A DNA stretch of 64,000 bases from Cellulomonas hominis (GTDB lineage Bacteria > Actinomycetota > Actinomycetes > Actinomycetales > Cellulomonadaceae): the NCBI RefSeq assembly GCF_014201095.1, contig NZ_JACHDN010000001.1:3658001-3722000 (forward strand), read 5' to 3'. The position numbers and the translations under genes are program-made. The notes beneath the pieces were generated by a model, which searched no databases, was not told the DNA's origin, and saw nothing but the letters and a program-made list of their open reading frames with translations. The number at the start of each line of letters is the position of its first letter. Positions within the stretch are counted from its first letter, which is position 1. Below are positions 48,417-55,844 of the stretch, piece after piece.

Positions 48417-49282
48417 GCGGGCTCCCTCGTGTCGCGGACGCCGAACTCGTTCACCAGGACGCGCACGGCCAGGTCCTGGGCGGCGGCGATGAGCTCGGCG
48501 GTCTCCGCGACGCGCATGCCCATCAACGCCGCGACCTCGCTCACGGGCCGCGGCGCTCCGATCGCCTCGTCGAACGTCGACCCCAGCCACGCGCCGAGCA
48601 CGCGCGCGAGACGCTCGTCGGTCTCCATCGCGCGCGCGATCGCGACCGTCAGGAACTTGCGCGCCTCGTGCGGGGCGAGCGGCGCGTCGGAGTGCATCCA
48701 GACGGGGGCGTCGTTCTCCTCGGGCAGCAGCGGCACGTTGGTCGGCTGCTGCAGGTCCTCGACGGTGGAGATCATGCCCTCGCGCTTGGCGTCCTTGCGC
48801 TTGGCGCGCATGCGGGCGTTGGTGACCTCGACGATCTGCTCGGGGGTCGGTTCGGCGTTCAGCTCGGCCCGCAGTGCGGCCTGCGTGCGGTTGAGCTCGC
48901 GCTGGCGGCGGGCGAGCGACGTGGTGCCCGAGGGCTTCTCACCAGACTGCGCCCCGTCGGCGTAGGAGCGCATCGCCGCCTTCGTGTGGTGGTAGAGGTA
49001 CCCGTTGAACGCGGTGATCCGATCCATCCGGGTGGGGTCGGCGATGATCGCGTTGCACAGCATCGTGAACTGGGTCTCGACGATGCCGACGGCGTCGTCG
49101 CCGTGCACCATCGGGTCCAGACCCGCGATGCGGCACAGCTGAAGAGCGATCGAGCGCATGTCGGGCAGCTTGCTGCGAGCGAAGTCGTTCAGCAGTCGGG
49201 CGCGAACGTGCCCATCGGCGGCCACGATGGCCTCGAGCGCCTCACGCTCGGGGTACTGGGCTGCAGGGTCGGGGCTCGACAT
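48413..49282 (-). CDS. Divergent sigma-70-like factor
   Basis: 289 aa from ATG 49282 (TGATG overlap with the gene before). Residues about 30-115 resemble region 2 (LPDMRSIALQLCRIAG, then FNGYLYHHTKAAMRSYADG). Residues 120-160 match region 3 (LARRQRELNRTQAALRAEL, then EPTPEQI, which is very typical). Residues 205-280 fit a region 4 helix-turn-helix (RPVSEVAALMGMRVAETAEL). The acidic and aromatic core is altered relative to housekeeping factors, so a different promoter is expected. It is the best candidate to read the CACAT boxes. Its own operon has none. Confidence 0.6.
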   Translation of the reverse strand: MSSPDPAAQYPEREALEAIVAADGHVRARLLNDFARSKLPDMRSIALQLCRIAGLDPMVHGDDAVGIVETQFTMLCNAIIADPTRMDRITAFNGYLYHHTKAAMRSYADGAQSGEKPSGTTSLARRQRELNRTQAALRAELNAEPTPEQIVEVTNARMRAKRKDAKREGMISTVEDLQQPTNVPLLPEENDAPVWMHSDAPLAPHEARKFLTVAIARAMETDERLARVLGAWLGSTFDEAIGAPRPVSEVAALMGMRVAETAELIAAAQDLAVRVLVNEFGVRDTREPA

Positions 49283-49737
49283 CAGCGGGTGAGTCCTGTC
49301 TGGGTGGGAGACGTCTGGGGCGCGAAGGGGAACCCGCGCCACGGCGGGCCGATGTCGCCGTCGTTCAGCGCGTCGGTGAAGGCCAGGACGCGCGCCCCCC
49401 GGGTCCGGGGGTCCACCAGCCACGCGACGGTGAGGCGCCTGTCGGTGCGGGGCTCGCCGAGCAGGACGCGCAGGCGCGTGACGGCTGCCGAGACGCGGGT
49501 CTTGCCCCACTCGGGCTGGGCGCCGAGCAGCTGGGTCAACGAGATCCGCAGCAGCGCGCTGCCGTCGGGCGCGCACGCCGCGGTGATGACGTCGTGCACG
49601 TTGAGCAGGCCGGTGGCCACCGACGTCAGGTACTCGGCGCGGCGCCGGTTGGCGTTCGTGCGCGCCGCTGCGGCGACGGCTGGGTCGGCCAGCGCACCTC
49701 CCGACGGCCGCGGGGCCGGAACCGTGCGGGTCGTCAT
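49282..49737 (-). CDS. mIHF-like nucleoid-associated protein
   Basis: 151 aa. VHDVITAACAPDGSALLRIS, then LTQLLGAQPEWGKTRVSAAV resembles the helix-two-turn-helix of mycobacterial integration host factor (LxxLLxxxPxxGxxRA). A longer C-terminal part carries WLVDPRTRGARVLAF. Probably binds DNA and may shape the element or its promoters. Just upstream of the sigma gene in the same operon. Confidence 0.5.
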   Translation of the reverse strand: MTTRTVPAPRPSGGALADPAVAAAARTNANRRRAEYLTSVATGLLNVHDVITAACAPDGSALLRISLTQLLGAQPEWGKTRVSAAVTRLRVLLGEPRTDRRLTVAWLVDPRTRGARVLAFTDALNDGDIGPPWRGFPFAPQTSPTQTGLTR

Positions 49738-50786
49738 GACGCCCGCCTGAGGTCCGCGTTCAGCGCGCCGGCCAGGGCCCGGCGCGAGCGCGCGGCGAGC
49801 TCGGTGACGTCACTGGTCGCGTTCTCGGCCCGCGCGAGGGCGAGGGCCTCGACGTCGACCGCGGTGCGTGCGGTGGCCGCTCGTGGCTCGCGCGCTGCGG
49901 AGGCGTTCAGATCGGCGCCGGCGGACAGGGCGCGGGCGGCCCGTCGCATGGACAGGAAGTCGCGCGGGTGCGCCTGGCGGTAGGCGGCCACGACCTCGTC
50001 CAGGCTCGCGCCGGGCATGGCGCGCTGGACCGTGCGGATCTTGCGGCCGATCGGCGGGTCGGAGATCGCGCGTCGCACGTAGGCTTCGGCGGCGCGCCGC
50101 AGGTCGACGGTCAGGTAGTGCAGGGGGTCGACCCGCACGAACGCGGCGGGCGCGAGCGACCTCTCGATGATGCGGTCGACTGCGCCGGGGGTCTGGCCGG
50201 TTCCGAGGAGCATCGCGTCGCGGACAGTCTCCGTGCTGGTGGCATCCAGCACGGAGTGCACCGATCGCAGGCCGAGGACGTCCCGGGTCACTGTGGCGAC
50301 GGCGGCGTCGACGGCCTGCTCGACGTAGCGCTCGAGGCTCATCCGGGCCTGCCAGCGCGAGGTGTCGGCGCGCTGGAGGAGGGCGGCGCGGGCGGCCTGG
50401 GTGTCGGGGCCGTGATCGGTCGGTGCGAGGTCCGCGCAGCCCTTGATGCTGTGGACCCCGTGCTCCGTGACCTGGACGGTCAGCACGCCGGTGACCGCGT
50501 GGCCCAGCCCGGTCGCGGACCACGGCAGGTGGTGGGTCCCGGCCGGAAGTGCGACCAGGTGCGCGGCATCGGGCCAGGTGACCCGCACGGGCATGAGCAT
50601 CGTGCGGCCGTCGGCGCGCACTGCCTTGCGCCCGATGCTGATGGCGGGGGCGAGCCACAGCCACGCGGGAAGTGCGACGAGCCGGCGCCCGGTCTGCGGC
50701 GTGGTGGAGGACGGCTGCTGCAGGAGGTTCTCGAGGTGGCCGCACCACGCGTCGATCCACTCGTGGCGTGCGCTGGTTTCGCTCAC
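49734..50786 (-). CDS. Hypothetical protein
   Basis: 350 aa, GTG 50786 in a 4-nt overlap. N-terminal mixed domain (LPAWLWLAPAISIGRKAVRA, GVLTVQVTEHGVHSIKGC), C-terminal helical domain (DLRRAAEAYVRRAISDPPIG). No family recognised. Lies between ParA and the sigma factor, which suggests a role in maintenance or regulation. Confidence 0.65.
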   Translation of the reverse strand: MSETSARHEWIDAWCGHLENLLQQPSSTTPQTGRRLVALPAWLWLAPAISIGRKAVRADGRTMLMPVRVTWPDAAHLVALPAGTHHLPWSATGLGHAVTGVLTVQVTEHGVHSIKGCADLAPTDHGPDTQAARAALLQRADTSRWQARMSLERYVEQAVDAAVATVTRDVLGLRSVHSVLDATSTETVRDAMLLGTGQTPGAVDRIIERSLAPAAFVRVDPLHYLTVDLRRAAEAYVRRAISDPPIGRKIRTVQRAMPGASLDEVVAAYRQAHPRDFLSMRRAARALSAGADLNASAAREPRAATARTAVDVEALALARAENATSDVTELAARSRRALAGALNADLRRAS

Positions 50787-51226
50787 CGCTTCCTCCTGAG
50801 GGCATGAAGGGTCAGCAGCGCGGGCACGACAGGGCTCGCCGCGAGGGCGGCGTGGTCCCACAGCAGGGCGGCGGCGACGATGGCCGCGGCGAGCGCGAGT
50901 GTGGCGACCGCAGCTGTCGGGACTCGGCTGCTGTCCGGTGCGGGGCTGTGCTCCGCGGATGTGGGCTGTCGGCGAGTCGGTGGCTGCGGCTCCGGCGACG
51001 TGGTCGAGTCAACCCCCGGGGGTGCAACCCGAACGTCCCAAAGGTCCCAGACGGCCCCAGCGGGGATCTCGGGCTCCGCGCTCTGGTCCTTCGCCGGGTG
51101 GCCGGGGGTCATCCGTAGCGGGCGCTGTTGCACAACTTCCCACGGACTGGGCTCCTGGGTGGCGGGAACACGCCGTGTCGGCCCGAAGAGGTCCTCGGCG
51201 CGATCCGGTCCGCTTGGGCCTGTCAC
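50783..51226 (-). CDS. Tail-anchored membrane protein
   Basis: 147 aa, GTG 51226 overlapping the ParA stop. A Pro/Ser-rich soluble region (SPEPQPPTRRQPTSAEHS) and one C-terminal membrane helix region (AAVATLALAAAIVAAALLW, then PVVPALLTLHAL). Could tether ParA or another partner to the membrane. Confidence 0.6.
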   Translation of the reverse strand: MTGPSGPDRAEDLFGPTRRVPATQEPSPWEVVQQRPLRMTPGHPAKDQSAEPEIPAGAVWDLWDVRVAPPGVDSTTSPEPQPPTRRQPTSAEHSPAPDSSRVPTAAVATLALAAAIVAAALLWDHAALAASPVVPALLTLHALRRKR

Positions 51227-52713
51227 CTGCCGAGCCCCAGGAAGCCGCGGCGGCGCTTGGCCGTCTTCACCTCGACGTCCTTGGGTGCGAACTCCTCGAG
51301 CCCGGTCACGGCGAACAGCACCTGGTCGAGCACCGGGGCGAGCACGGGGTGATCCCACGGCACCTCACCGGCGTTGGTGGCAGCGATGATCGCCGGGTCA
51401 CGCATGACTCGTCCCCGCACCCAGCCGAGCTTGCCGAGGTGGTCCATCGTCCGCTGCTGGGGGTAGTCGATCTCGGCCGGCACGTCGTTCAGGACGATGC
51501 TGATGTTGTCCACGTCGACGCCGGCGTCCCGGAAGGAACGGATCCTCGAGGACAGGTTGTCGATCGACACGGGCACGAGGTTGGTGATGCCGACCATGTG
51601 GGCGTACTGCTCCAGAGCGGGGACCCACACGTCGTCGAACAGGCCGGAGGTGTCGTCGCTCTCGGCGATCTGGGTGTCCACCACCACGAGGTCTGCCATC
51701 GAGCGGGCGGCCTGGAGCACCTCGGAGTAGACCGCGGACGTCACGACGTCCCTGTCGGCCATGCCGTCGAGCGGCGCGAGCGCGACGGCGAAGTGGATGC
51801 GCTCGAGGCCCGCGGGCCGGTAGGCGGCGATCTGGTCGGGGAGGACGAGCACGGACTCGGCCGGGGCGCCGGCGGCCACGTCGTAGACGGTCGGCAGTGG
51901 TGCGCGGGACAGACGCAGGTAGCCTCGCAGGTCACCCTGCCCGCGGTTGCCGTCCAGAACGGCGACGCGGAGCTTGGCGAGCCGGGCGGCCCGCTCGCCG
52001 AGCGCCAGGGCGTAGGTCGTCTTGCCGACGCCGCCCTTGCCTGCGATGGGGAGCACCGTGTGTGCACCGGCCACGGGAGTCGGCACGGTGGCGCGCGCGG
52101 TGGCCTGCGAGGCCGCGGGGGTGGGTGCGGAGTCGGGCTGATGCACGGCCGGCGGTGTGCGAACAGCGGTGCGAGCAGGTGCTGGAGCGGGGGCGGCGGG
52201 GGCTGGGGCCGCGTCCAGTGAAGCCGGCGCGAGGCCGGAGGCTGCTGGCATAGTCGCGGGGTCCGCGGCTGGGGTCGCCTGCGGCGGCTCGGCCACCATC
52301 ACCACGCCGTCGGGGGCCACGAACGCGTCGCGCAGCGGCTCCGGGCAGGCCACGCCGACCTCGGCGAGCAGCTCGGCCACCATGACCGGGGCGGCGAACC
52401 GCTTGGCGCGTGCGGTGTTCCCGCCGATCGGGGACGGGACCGGACCCAGGCCGGCGGCGACCGGGTCGAGCTGCACGATGGCTGCGCGCGGGCGCGTGAC
52501 CCACTTCTCCAGCCAGGGGGTCTGGCCGGGGCCGGCGTAGTCGCCCACGATCAGCGCCAGCTCGGGGTGGGCTCGACCCGCGGTGGTGATCGCGGTCGCC
52601 GCTGTGCGGAAGTCCGGTCCGCCGACGCTGGCGACGCCGCACGCCTCGAGCGCTGCGTGCAGGCTGGGCAGGTGGAGCAGACCCACGACGGGAGAGGTGG
52701 GGAAGGTCGTCAC
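51223..52713 (-). CDS. ParA/MinD-type ATPase with N-terminal receiver-like domain
   Basis: 496 aa from GTG 52713. Residues 1-120 look like an atypical receiver fold (VVGLLHLPSLHAALEACG, LALIVGDYAGPGQTP, AAIVQLD), as in CpaE/TadZ proteins. A Pro/Ala linker follows, then the deviant Walker A GKGGVGKTT and DLVVVDTQIAESD. It may position the element or a transfer machine. TAGGGAT lies just before the start, hinting at a near-leaderless vegetative promoter. Opens the eight-gene operon that encodes the sigma factor. Confidence 0.75.
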   Translation of the reverse strand: MTTFPTSPVVGLLHLPSLHAALEACGVASVGGPDFRTAATAITTAGRAHPELALIVGDYAGPGQTPWLEKWVTRPRAAIVQLDPVAAGLGPVPSPIGGNTARAKRFAAPVMVAELLAEVGVACPEPLRDAFVAPDGVVMVAEPPQATPAADPATMPAASGLAPASLDAAPAPAAPAPAPARTAVRTPPAVHQPDSAPTPAASQATARATVPTPVAGAHTVLPIAGKGGVGKTTYALALGERAARLAKLRVAVLDGNRGQGDLRGYLRLSRAPLPTVYDVAAGAPAESVLVLPDQIAAYRPAGLERIHFAVALAPLDGMADRDVVTSAVYSEVLQAARSMADLVVVDTQIAESDDTSGLFDDVWVPALEQYAHMVGITNLVPVSIDNLSSRIRSFRDAGVDVDNISIVLNDVPAEIDYPQQRTMDHLGKLGWVRGRVMRDPAIIAATNAGEVPWDHPVLAPVLDQVLFAVTGLEEFAPKDVEVKTAKRRRGFLGLGR

Positions 52714-53046
52714 ACCATCCCTACGCAGGGGCGTCGGGGTTTGGTGTCGCCGCGTGCGCTGAACCGCCCGGACCCGACAATCGCCGTCGCTAGGGTGTGC
52801 CGAACAACTGTCGCTGGTCGGGCCGGCGTAGGAGGAGTCCGATCCGGGCGGGCATGCCGCGCCCAAGACGCTCGTCGCGACACCTCGGCGTACTCCCGCC
52901 AGCCAGTGCTCAGAGCAGGGATGTCCGCCGCAGCTGGACGTACCGAAAGACGAGATGAGCGATGGGCCGCTAGGCGGTGTCGGGCAGGTCCGACGCCAGG
53001 AGCGCTGTCGTTCGGGCCGGTCACACGGACGACATCCCGCAGACCA
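52714..53046. other. Intergenic region before the TnpB element
   Basis: No convincing gene. Holds TAGGGTGTGCCGAACAAC at 52791-52808, which nearly repeats the leaderless promoter of the 54605 gene (TAGGGTGTGCC, three bases, GAACAAC). Some of it is probably the left end of the TnpB element. Confidence 0.4.
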
Positions 53047-53074
53047 GCACTGACATCCTCGGCCGTGTCAGTGC
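53047..53074 (+). repeat. Left-end hairpin of the TnpB element
   Basis: GCACTGACA and TGTCAGTGC pair perfectly around a 10-nt loop, 21 nt before the TnpB start. IS200/IS605 ends carry such subterminal hairpins. Confidence 0.65.
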
Positions 53075-53095
53075 AGCTCGATAGCGTGCGTGTCG

Positions 53096-54538
53096 ATGAC
53101 TCGGCATACGACCTTCCAGCTGGTGGCCGCCCCCACCGCGGAACAGGCGCGTGCGTTGACCCGCCATGAGGGCGCCGCGCGGTTCGCGTTCAACCAGGGC
53201 TTGCGTCTGCACCTGGACGCCCGCCGTACGGCCAAGCGCGACGATGTCGAGGACATCGACGCGGTGAAGGTGCCGTGGACCGGGTTCGACCTGATCAACG
53301 CGCTCAACGCGTGGAAGAAGACCGAGGACGCCGGCCGTAGGTTCGTTGTCGGCACCGACGGGACCGTCGAGCTGGAGGTCACCGGTCTGGCGTGGCGGTC
53401 GCAGGTCAGCGCGCAGGTCTTCGAAGAAGCTGTCGTGGACCTCGGCAACGCCCTCAGGGCTTGGACCGACTCCCGGCGCGGAAGGCGCGCCGGTCGGTCG
53501 ATCGGACACCCGAGGTTCAAGAAGAAGAACCCGGAGCGCGGCTCGTTTCGGATGCGGAACAAGACCTCGAAGACGAAGACCGGCGTACGTCCCACGATCC
53601 GCCTGGGTGAGAATGGCCCACGCTCGGTCACCCTGCCCGGTATCGGTGCCATCAAGGTCCACGACGACACCCGACGGCTGCGTCGCCTGCTCGCTACGGG
53701 CCGGGCGCGGATCTTGTTCGCGACGGTCTCACGGCGCGGGGGACGGTGGCGGATCTCGCTGACCACCGAGGCCGCCGACCTCCACCCAGCCGGCCGCCAC
53801 GAGCCGCGTGCCGACGCCGACCGCGGCGGTTGGGCAGGTGTCGACCGAGGCTTGCACGCGCCTGTCGTCGTCGCCCTGGCCGACGGCACCAAGACCCTGC
53901 GCATTGACGAGGCACCTAAGGCGCTCAGCACCTCGCGAGCGGTCACCCGCCGGATGCAGAAGTCGGTGTCTCGCAAGGTCATGGGCTCGGCGAACCGCCG
54001 GTCCGCCGTGGCGCGGCTGGCCCGGCACCACGAGCGGGTCCGTGCTCGCCGTCACTACTTCCTGCACCAGGTTTCGAACCTGCTGGTCAAGACCCACGAC
54101 CGGCTCGTGATCGAAGACCTCAACATCACCGGCATGCTCGCCAATCACCGGCTCGCCGCGGCGATCTCGGATGCGGCCTGGGGCGAGCTCGCCCGCCAGC
54201 TGCTCTACAAGCAGGCCTGGCGCGGCGGGACCGTGCTGACCGCGGACCGGTGGTTCCCGTCGTCGAAGACCTGCTCGGCCTGCACGAACGTCAACCAGAC
54301 GCTCACGCTCGCTGACCGGGTCTTCGTCTGCGAGAGCTGCGGGCACATCGTCGACCGCGACCTGAACGCCGCGATCAACCTCGCCACCTGGGGCGTGCGC
54401 AACTTCTCCCAGGTCCTGGACCCCGAAGCACGAGGCCAGGTCACCAACGTCCACCGACGGGGAGGCTCTGGCCCGCGCATCCGCGCGAGTGAAACCGGCC
54501 CGGATGACGTGGAAACCCTCACCGTCACCGCGGCATAG
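53096..54538 (+). CDS. tnpB: TnpB, RNA-guided nuclease of an IS200/IS605-type element
   Basis: 480 aa from ATG 53096 (GTG 53090 possible). The RuvC-like site is visible: DRGLHAPVV (D), VIEDLNITGM (E), DRDLNAAINLA (D). Between the last two lies a zinc ribbon (CSACTNVN ... CESCG). TnpB uses an RNA copied from the element's right end to cut DNA and keep the element. No TnpA transposase gene is present, so it depends on another source to move or is a solitary TnpB. Confidence 0.85.
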   Translation: MTRHTTFQLVAAPTAEQARALTRHEGAARFAFNQGLRLHLDARRTAKRDDVEDIDAVKVPWTGFDLINALNAWKKTEDAGRRFVVGTDGTVELEVTGLAWRSQVSAQVFEEAVVDLGNALRAWTDSRRGRRAGRSIGHPRFKKKNPERGSFRMRNKTSKTKTGVRPTIRLGENGPRSVTLPGIGAIKVHDDTRRLRRLLATGRARILFATVSRRGGRWRISLTTEAADLHPAGRHEPRADADRGGWAGVDRGLHAPVVVALADGTKTLRIDEAPKALSTSRAVTRRMQKSVSRKVMGSANRRSAVARLARHHERVRARRHYFLHQVSNLLVKTHDRLVIEDLNITGMLANHRLAAAISDAAWGELARQLLYKQAWRGGTVLTADRWFPSSKTCSACTNVNQTLTLADRVFVCESCGHIVDRDLNAAINLATWGVRNFSQVLDPEARGQVTNVHRRGGSGPRIRASETGPDDVETLTVTAA

Positions 54539-54556
54539 GGACGTCCGAGAAGGACG

Positions 54557-54588
54557 CTGTCGAAGGACCCGCCGAGGTTGTTCGACAG
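54557..54588 (+). ncRNA. Right-end hairpin, candidate omega RNA scaffold
   Basis: CTGTCGAA and TTCGACAG pair perfectly around a 16-nt loop, 19 nt past the TnpB stop. In this family the guide RNA ends at the right end, so its scaffold should cover the tnpB tail and this hairpin, with the guide just beyond. Confidence 0.4.
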
Positions 54589-54592
54589 GCTT

Positions 54593-54598
54593 TAGGGT
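54593..54598 (+). promoter_or_regulatory. Canonical -10 box, leaderless start
   Basis: TAGGGT ends 6 nt before GTG 54605. A TANNNT leaderless promoter, not a CACAT box. Confidence 0.65.
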
Positions 54599-54604
54599 GT
54601 GCCC

Positions 54605-55306
54605 GTGAACAACCCGTTGGCGCTCCCCGCGGCCTGGGCCGCAGCCCTGTGCGAACCGCTCATCAGCACGCGACGGCGCGCCGACCTCGATGCGGCGATG
54701 CGGCAGCGGGCCACGGAGTCGCCACGGTGGGCGGTCATCTTCTTCGCCGGCATGGTCTCCGACCAGATCCAGACCCTGCCCGCCGAGGACCCCTGGCGAC
54801 ACCTGTCGGCCCGAGCCGGCGACCTGACTCGGTGCGACGTACCTCGCCCTCCGGACAGCACCGGGGCAGTCTCGGGCGGCGACGTGTTCGGCCAGCCGAG
54901 CCAGGGGGAGGACCTGGTCGACCTTTCCCCGGGCGACCCCGGCGCCGAGGTGACCAGCGCAGCCCTCGCCGATGGGCTCGAGCCCCCTGCTGCAGCTGTG
55001 CTCGCGTTCGCCGCCGACGGCTGGCGGGCGGCCGCCGGGGCGCTCGAGGAGGTGCTTGCGCAGGGGCATGAGGTGTTCGAGATCGGTGCCGACGCGCTGC
55101 GCTGGGCCGTCTGGCGCCGGCGTGCCTACGTGGGAGCCGACGACGACCTCACGATGCTCTCGGCGATGCAGTGGGCGTGGCGCGCGCAGGCCCTGAGCGA
55201 GGGCGGCGCGCTCGACCTCGCCGAGTCCGAGACGACCATGATCGCCACGACGCTGGCCGACTACGCGGTCGCAGCTGGCGAGTACGAGCGGTACCGGCTG
55301 CGCTGA
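54605..55306 (+). CDS. Hypothetical protein
   Basis: 233 aa from GTG 54605, start fixed by the -10 box. Two helical halves joined by an acidic linker. AVLAFAADGWRAAAGALEEV and MLSAMQWAWRAQALSEGG are its clearest segments. Sits between TnpB and the replication gene. Function unknown. Confidence 0.7.
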   Translation: MNNPLALPAAWAAALCEPLISTRRRADLDAAMRQRATESPRWAVIFFAGMVSDQIQTLPAEDPWRHLSARAGDLTRCDVPRPPDSTGAVSGGDVFGQPSQGEDLVDLSPGDPGAEVTSAALADGLEPPAAAVLAFAADGWRAAAGALEEVLAQGHEVFEIGADALRWAVWRRRAYVGADDDLTMLSAMQWAWRAQALSEGGALDLAESETTMIATTLADYAVAAGEYERYRLR

Positions 55307-55328
55307 CCCGACCGGGGCGCCGGCGGCC

Positions 55329-55385
55329 CTGTTACGCTCGCCGTCCCTCGCTCCGAAACCCGCTCGGGCGCGACGAGCGTAACAG
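55329..55385. repeat. 12-bp inverted repeat
   Basis: CTGTTACGCTCG (55329-55340) and its perfect inverse (55374-55385) with a 33-nt spacer. Could end the gene before or form part of an origin. Confidence 0.75.
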
Positions 55386-55601
55386 CCGAATCAAGCCCGG
55401 AACATGTCCGGAATGCACTGCTTAGTGGTGGTTTGGTGGTTCCGGCGAGCCCTGCGGGCGGCGCGCTCCGCAGAAGGCCAACCGCGCGCCACGGGTGTTT
55501 GCGCAGGTCAGAGGCCGATTTCAGGCCTGCGGAGCAACGGGCCCGATTCTCGGGTGCACCCCCTATGGGATATGGAGATACTCACTCTCTCGGCCTACCT
55601 A

Positions 55602-55613
55602 AGGGGTACCCCT
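55602..55613. repeat. 12-bp palindrome
   Basis: AGGGGTACCCCT, perfect, in the candidate origin region. Twelve bases on, GGGGGT and ACCCCC form another small hairpin. Confidence 0.7.
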
Positions 55614-55795
55614 GTGAGAGGGCGATGGGGGTGTCTATGTGTAACCCCCTTATGTGACTACGAATACGTCTCCGTTACTCCGTTACCCCCCAACAGGGAC
55701 CCACGGAAACGAGGCCTGACCTGCACGGGAGCAGCCCGGGGTGCAACGGAGCGCCCTGCGGTCGCCCTGCGGGACTGCGGGGGAGGGCGAACTCG

Positions 55796-55803
55796 CCGCA
55801 CAT
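55796..55803 (+). promoter_or_regulatory. CACAT box, 41 nt before ATG 55845
   Basis: Leadered class (CCGGAG near the ATG). Would drive the primase-helicase gene. Confidence 0.7.
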
Positions 55804-55844
55804 CTACCGGGAGCACCAGCCCTGCAACCCCCGGAGCTCCCGCC

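Larger units (their letters stand above)
55307..55795. other. Non-coding repeat-rich region, candidate replication origin
   Basis: Locally much richer in A and T than the rest of the window. Contains a 12-bp inverted repeat (CTGTTACGCTCG at 55329, inverse at 55374), the palindrome AGGGGTACCCCT at 55602, and several GTTAC/GTAAC elements, including a tandem CCGTTACTCCGTTAC near 55673. It directly precedes the primase-helicase gene, the usual place for a plasmid origin with iterons. A regulatory region alone is the alternative. Confidence 0.5.
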
